A DNA stretch of 64,000 nt from Antilocapra americana (taxonomy: Eukaryota > Chordata > Mammalia > Artiodactyla > Antilocapridae). The first letter of the stretch is position 1; the number at the start of each line of letters is the position of its first letter. Shown here in pieces: positions 58,641-64,000 of the stretch. The DNA is taken from contig ML664199.1 in NCBI GenBank assembly GCA_007570785.1, positions 15,791,063 to 15,855,062 of the forward strand. Reading direction: 5' to 3'. The notes below the pieces were generated by a model, which saw only the letters and a program-made list of their open reading frames with translations, made no database searches and was not told where the DNA came from. The position numbers were made by a program, and so were the translations under genes.

Positions 58641-59151
58641 GAATCGTAGTCTTTACCACTATATGGTTGAAGAGACTATTAAATGGATGAATATCCTAAT
58701 AAGTATAAAATTATTCCAGCATGCCTTTCATATGCAGCATATCAGCCACTCTAGCTGGGGAGTTCCACTTATCATGTGAAGGAGGGAAAGGACAATTCCC
58801 TCCAAGCAAACTTTATCTTGTTTTTTTCTGCAGTCCACCAAGCTAGCTGTCCCTTCAGGAAGAAACCTATTATGTGTTTGGAGAATGTGCAGCAGCCAGT
58901 TCTGATTGTTCAATAGCAAGCTGTGAGTGCTGTATCAACCCAAACATAGGATTCAAAACTGAGAAGATTGATTCAAAGTTAGTCAACCTCACAATTGACT
59001 CTAGTAAAAGTTCTTCAGGGAGTTGATTAATCCATAAAATCAGACAACTCTTTCACAATATTCCCCAGTTTAAGTAGCTTCTTGGTTTTGTAAAGACACA
59101 CACACATCTACCCCTGCCACCTGAACTACCTTCTTAATGACCATTAAGACA
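58641..59151. other. No gene; possibly more ERV-L gag in antisense
   Basis: The text could be the upstream (gag) side of the ERV-L at 55.7-58.3 kb, but no motif confirms it. Confidence 0.35.
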
Positions 59152-59161
59152 TAATGACCAT

Positions 59162-59374
59162 TATGTCTCCCTGGAGGCTCAGAGGTTAAAGCATCTTCCT
59201 GCAATGCGGGAGACCTAGGTTCGATCCCTGGGTCAGGAAGATCCCCTGGAGAAGGAAATGGCAACCCACTCCAGCATACTCGCCTGGAGAATCCCCTGGA
59301 CAGAGGAGCCTGGTAGGCTACAGTCCACAGGGTCGCAAAGAATCGGACAAAACTGAGCGACTTCACTTTCACCT
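59162..59374 (+). mobile_element. Bov-tA SINE, 10-bp duplication, consensus B box
   Basis: 'gtctccctggaggctcagag' to 'ctgagcgacttcactttcac'. ggttcgatcc at 59218-59227 is a perfect Pol III B box. taatgaccat flanks it (59152-59161, 59375-59384); another copy of the same word lies at 59135-59144. Confidence 0.94.
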
Positions 59375-59384
59375 TAATGACCAT

Positions 59385-59819
59385 AGATACTAGAAGTGCT
59401 ACATGTTTTTTCTATAATACATTTTCCTATAGGTAACAGCCCCGAAGCTAGTGGGTATAGCAGAGGAAGGGCAAAATCTAATGCCAAGACCTGCACCAAC
59501 CCTGTCCTTTTCTTTTATTTTATCTACTACAGAAAAAAAAACAAACAAACAAGGATTTCATATTTGGCTTATCTCTCATTATTTTGTGTTTTAGTATATA
59601 TCCAGTGAGCCAACTCCTCAAGAAATAGATCTATCATTTCTAAATTCTATTGATAACTTTTACTTAGAATAACTAATCACTTCACAGCTGTTGTCCTATA
59701 TCATAGGTGACTTGGTAGCCACTTAGGTTTCAAAGATTTGCCATCCTCCACTCTCTTCGTCCTTCCTTTCCCCAAATAATGTTTTCACATTATTTCAGTG
59801 AGTCAGTGTCATTCTTGTA
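59385..59819. other. No recognised feature
   Basis: Single-copy-looking sequence with a short (AAAC)n run near 59538-59551. Confidence 0.45.
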
Positions 59820-60090
59820 AGTTTCACTTCCGAACTACACTGTGACTCCAAGACTACCCTCATGCTCAGTAATTAGCTAGAAGAACTCACTTGGCTCAGA
59901 AGATTTGTTATGCTCATAGCTGCAGTTAATTGCAGTGAAGGATACAGATTAAAGTCAGGAAAAGAAAAAGGAACATGGGTGAACACCAGGAAATTCCAGG
60001 TGAAAGCTTCTAGATGTCTATTCTTGGTAGAGTCTCATGGACATACTTAATTCTCCCAGCATTCACTGGTGCATGCTACCAAGTTTTAAA
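59820..60090. repeat. Probable ancient dispersed repeat, family not named
   Basis: 'agctagaagaactcacttgg', 'gctgcagttaattgcagtga' and 'aattctcccagcattcactg' follow a known old mammalian repeat order. Confidence 0.45.
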
Positions 60091-60099
60091 GAGGAATTG

Positions 60100-61562
60100 A
60101 TGCCATCTTTCTCAAACTTTTCCAAAAAACTGGAGAGAGAACACTGTAAAACTTGTTATATGAAAATATCATTACCCTGAGAGCAAAGTCAGATAAGCAC
60201 ACTATATGAAAACTACAGACCAATAGCCCTGATGAATATAGGTGCAAATATTTTCAAGAAAATATGAGTGATCAAAATTCAACTGCACATTAAAACAGCA
60301 CATTATACACCATGATGAATACATCCCTGAGGCACAAGGATGATTCAACACATGCAAATTAATAAATGTGATATACCACATTTACAGAATGAACTATAAA
60401 TAAATGATCATCTTAATAGAGGCAGCAAAAGCATTCAGCAAAATACAACTTTCTTCTATAATAAAAATTATCAACAAATTAGATATAGAAGAAACATACT
60501 TCAATATGATAAAGGTCATATATGACAAGCCCCCATCTAACACTGTAATCAATGGTAAACGTTTGAATATTTTGCCTCTAAGGTCAGGAACAAGATAAGG
60601 GTGCCAACTCTTACCACTCCTATTCAACAAAGTACTAGAAGTCCTACCCAGAGAAATTAGGAAAGGAAAAAAAGTAAAAGAAACATAAATCCAAAGGAAA
60701 GAATTAAAATTATCACCCATTGCAGATAATATGATCTTCTGAAGAGAAAATCCTAAAACCATCACCAAAAACCTGTTAGAACCAATCAATGAATTAACAA
60801 ATTGCTGGGTACAATATCAACATATAGAAATCAGTTGTGTTTCTATACACTAATAATGAGATACCTGATAAAGAAATAAAGAATACAACCCCATTCAGAA
60901 TAGCATTAAAACAATGAAATACTTAGGAACAAATATAACCAAAGAGGTAAAGATCTGTACTGCAAAACTTGGTGAAAGAAATTTAAAAGGCCAAATAAAT
61001 GGGAAGATATCCTATGTTCATAAACTGGAAGAATTAATATTGTTAAAATGTTCATCCTGCTCAAAGCCACCTATGCATTCAATGCAATTTCTGCCAAAAT
61101 CCAATAGCATTTTTTACAGATGTAGAAAAAGTAGTCCCCAAATTTATTAGAATCATAAAAGACCTAAATAGCCAAAGTGACCTTAAGAAAGAAGAACAAA
61201 ACTGGAGGCATCATACTTCCTCGTTTCAATCCATTCTATAGTAGTAATCAAATTAATAAAGTACTGGCATAAAAAGAGACACATAGATCAATGGAACAAA
61301 AAGAACCTGGAGATTAACGCACACTTCTATGGTCAACTGATATTTAACAAGTAATCCAGATACTTAAGGGCAAAGGATAGTTTCTTCAATAAGTGGTCTT
61401 GAATAGCTACATGAAGAATGAAATTAGAGTTCTATCATGCACCACTCACAAAAAGAAACTCACAGAGAAATTCATATTAAAACTACAATGAGATACCATT
61501 TCACACATATTAGAATGGCTTTCATTAAAAAGACAAGAGAGAAATATTGGGAAGAATGAGGA
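60100..61562 (+). mobile_element. Old L1 ORF2 fragment
   Basis: 'aaaactacagaccaatagcc' (RT fingers), 'agaggcagcaaaagcattca' (motif A region, Asp lost), 'gcagataatatgatc' at about 60722 (ADN where ADD is expected), then 'cactggaggcatcatacttc'-type C-terminal text. The part between about 61440 and 61470 skips several hundred bases of ORF2. Many stops. Confidence 0.8.
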
Positions 61563-61564
61563 GA

Positions 61565-62287
61565 AAAGGTTTTTTTTTAATTCTCTATTTTTAAAATTGA
61601 AATATAGTTGATTTACAATGATGTGCTAATTTTTGCTGTACAGCAAAGTGACTCAGTTACATATATATATATATATGTATATATTTTTAATATTCTTTTT
61701 CATTATGGTTTATCCCATGAGATTGCATATAGTTCCCTGTTCTATATAGTAAGACCTTGTTTATCCATTCCAACTATATTAATAGTTTGCATGTGCTAAT
61801 CCCAAACTAGACATGAACTTGGGATAACTCCAGGTGATGTTGAGGGACACAGAGGCCAGGTGTGCTGCAGTCCATGGAGTCATGAAGAGTCAGACATAAC
61901 TGGGCAACTGAACAATCCCAAACTCCCACTCCACTCCACTCCTCTCCCTCTTCCTTACCCTCTTAAGAACCACAAGTCATGTCTGTGAGTCCGTTTCTGT
62001 TTTGTTGAAAGGCTCATTTTTGGCATATATTGGATTCTAAATATAAATGATAGCATATAATATTTGTTTTCTCTGACTTACTTCATTTAATATGATAATT
62101 TCTGGTCTGTACCCATGTTGCTGCAAATGGCATTATTTCATTAGTTTCTATGGTTGAGTAGCATTCCATTGTATATATGTACCACATCTTGTTTATCTAT
62201 TCATCTCTCCATGGACATTTAAGTTGTTTCCATGTCTTGACTTTTATGAATAGTGTTGCTATGAACATATAGGTGCATATATTTTTT
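61565..62287 (-). mobile_element. Artiodactyl L1 3' end, reverse, between two old L1 pieces
   Basis: 'gaaatatagttgatttacaa', 'ctgtacagcaaagtgactca', a TA microsatellite at 61660-61685, 'gcatatagttccctgttcta', 'gtagcattccattgtatata' and 'gtgttgctatgaacat' are the reversed 3' UTR and ORF2-end landmarks. It is split by a BovB scrap. Confidence 0.8.
61809..61913 (+). mobile_element. BovB 3' end, 105 bp, 11-bp target-site duplication
   Basis: 'gataactccaggtgatgttg' to 'cataactgggcaactgaac'. aatcccaaact flanks it at 61798-61808 and 61914-61924. Confidence 0.88.
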
Positions 62288-62289
62288 GG

Positions 62290-63850
62290 CCACTATATGC
62301 ACATGATATGATACTATATATAGAAAATCCTAAGGACACCACACAAAAACTACTAGATGTAATAAAATAATTCAGCAAAGTAGCAGGATACAAGGTTAAC
62401 ATTCAGAAATCAGTAACATGTATTTACACTAACAATGAAATATTAGAAACGAAATGTAAAACAAAAAAACAAAAAACCATTCCTTTTAAAATTTCACTGG
62501 ATTGGAATAATTTGTATTTTTAGAATGGCAGTACTACCAGAGCAATCCACAGATTTATTGTGATTCCTCTCAAGTTAATCATGGCATTCTTCACAGAACT
62601 AGAACAAATAATCTAAAAATTTATATTAAACCAAAAAAGGTCTAGAATTGTCAAAGCAATCCTGAGGAAAAACAACAAAGCAGGAGGCATTATTCTCCCA
62701 GACTTTAGACAATACTTCAAAGCTACAGTAATCAAAATGGTTTGGTAGTGGTACATAAGCAGACATATGGATCAAAGGGAGAGCATAGAGAACCCAGAAA
62801 TACATTTACACACTTATGGTCAATTAATCTTTGACAAAGGAGACAGGAATATAAACTGGGAAAAAACCTTTTCAGAAAGTGGTTCTGTAAGTTTGGACAG
62901 TTGCATGTAAACCAATGAAGTAAGAACACGCTCTCACACCATACAAAAAAATAAATTCAAAATAGATTAAAGATTTAAACATAACACCACAAAACTCCTA
63001 GAAGAGAGGAAATGCAAACGTTTTCTGACATAAATCATATGAATGTTTTCTTAGGTCAATCTCCCAAGACAATAGAAATAAAAACAAAAATGAACAAATG
63101 GGACCTATCAAACTTACAAGATTTACACAGCAAAGAAAATCATAATAAAATGAAGACAACCTAAAGTATGGGAGAAAATGTTTGTAAATAATGCAACCAA
63201 CAAGAGCTTAATCTCCAAAATGCACAAATAGCTCATACAACTCAACAAAAACAAAAGCAACCCAATCAAAAAGTTGTCAGAAGACCTTAATAAACATTTC
63301 TCCACAGAAGACATACAGATGTCTGGTAAACAAATGAAAAGATGCTCAACATCATTAATTATTAGCAAAAATGTAAGTCAAAACTACAGTGAATACAGTT
63401 TACACTGCTCAGAATGCCCATCATTAAGAAGTCTATAAATAACAAATGCTGCAGAGGGTATGGAGAAAAGAGAACCCTCCTAAACTGTTGAGAATTTAAA
63501 TTGGTACAGCCACTGTAGAGAAAAGTATGGAAGGTCCTCAGAAAACTGAAAACAGAACTACCATATGACCCAACAATTCCACTCTTTGGCATATACCCAC
63601 ACAAAATTTTAATTTAAAAAGGGAACTCTTGTGTGCTGTGATGGAAATGTATTATGTATCAGAATCACTACTATGGAAAACAGTATGGAGGTCATTTTCT
63701 AAATTAAAACTAGAACTACTTTAAGATTCAGCAGTCCTACTTTTGGGTATTTATCAAAAGGAAATTTAAAAAAAAGACATCAACCAGGTATTTACACCTT
63801 CATGTTCACTGTAGAATTATTCACAGTAGCTAAGATATGGAATTATGTAT
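62290..63850 (+). mobile_element. Old L1 ORF2 3' part, separate copy
   Basis: It begins at the RT active-site region ('cacatgatatgatactatat'), runs through 'ggtttggtagtggtacataa', 'gaaaagatgctcaacatcat' and 'gtatggagaaaagagaaccc' to the 'catatacccac' region, with a second ORF2-end-like stretch at 63660-63850. Its content overlaps that of 60100-61562, so these are two copies and not one split element. Confidence 0.8.
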
Positions 63851-63915
63851 GTATAAGAAGCAAGTAAAAGACTGATTAGAGGATAATGAAAAATTGCTAA
63901 TATAATAGATATATG

Positions 63916-64000
63916 ATTTTGTCATTGTTTAGTCACTAAGTTGTGTCCAACTCTTTGCGAACCCATGGACTTTTGCCCACGAGGCTCCTCTGCCCATGGG
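63916..64000 (-). mobile_element. Bov-tA SINE, cut by the window end
   Basis: 'cattgtttagtcactaagtt', 'gtgtccaactctttgcgaac', 'gaggctcctctgcccatggg' are the reversed body end. The head lies beyond the window. Confidence 0.9.

Overview
This window is mammalian nuclear DNA from a ruminant, most likely a bovid. The evidence is the repeat content: many tRNA-headed Bov-tA SINEs, a dimeric Bov-A2 SINE, BovB (RTE-class) LINE copies on both strands, and young ruminant L1 (L1_BT-type) copies, laid over older mammal-wide repeats (L2, MIR, MER5, MER20, MaLR LTRs, old L1, ERV-L). I found no host protein-coding gene, no tRNA or rRNA gene and no CRISPR array. Nearly every open frame above 60 codons lies in a repeat or is a shadow of one. 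It reads as a gene desert or a very large intron. The species cannot be fixed by eye. Layout: 1-2972 is the 3' half of a young L1 whose ORF2 is open from the window edge but loses its C-terminus to an 85-bp deletion. 3-16.8 kb is mostly old single-copy DNA with SINEs, MER20, an MLT1-type LTR split by a SINE, MIR and L2 remnants, and a SINE-in-SINE at 14.9-15.3 kb. 16.8-22.8 kb is an old, nearly full-length L1 broken by three SINEs. 23-28 kb holds L2, old L1 3' ends and an inverted SINE pair. 28.36-32.01 kb is a rearranged young L1 bounded by one 11-bp target-site duplication: a complete CpG-rich 5' UTR, then an inverted L1 3' end, then a direct L1 3' end, giving a giant hairpin. 33.2-35.2 kb is an old L1 carrying a SINE and a BovB scrap. 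35.72-36.49 kb is a solo ERV1 LTR with a 4-bp duplication, followed by a mariner/Tigger-type miniature element. 41.8-44.2 kb is a BovB with an L1 3' end inserted inside it; each has its own target-site duplication. 45.25-46.11 kb looks like a solo LTR with a 6-bp duplication and contains a 100-codon ORF with one membrane-like segment. 46.4-53.6 kb is AT-rich and repeat-poor. 53.6-64 kb is a dense pile of old L1, BovB, a decayed antisense ERV-L pol (55.7-57.8 kb) and SINEs. The coding remnants are reverse transcriptases and their partners: L1 ORF2p (three age classes), BovB RT and ERV-L protease-RT-RNase H. All but the L1 at 1-2461 are visibly dead. The SINEs have no protein of their own; it is established that they were spread by LINE enzymes such as BovB. 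The window is therefore best read as layered insertions whose order follows from nesting and target-site duplications. The two items most worth a second look are the hairpin L1 at 28.4-32.0 kb and the LTR-borne ORF at 45.3 kb.
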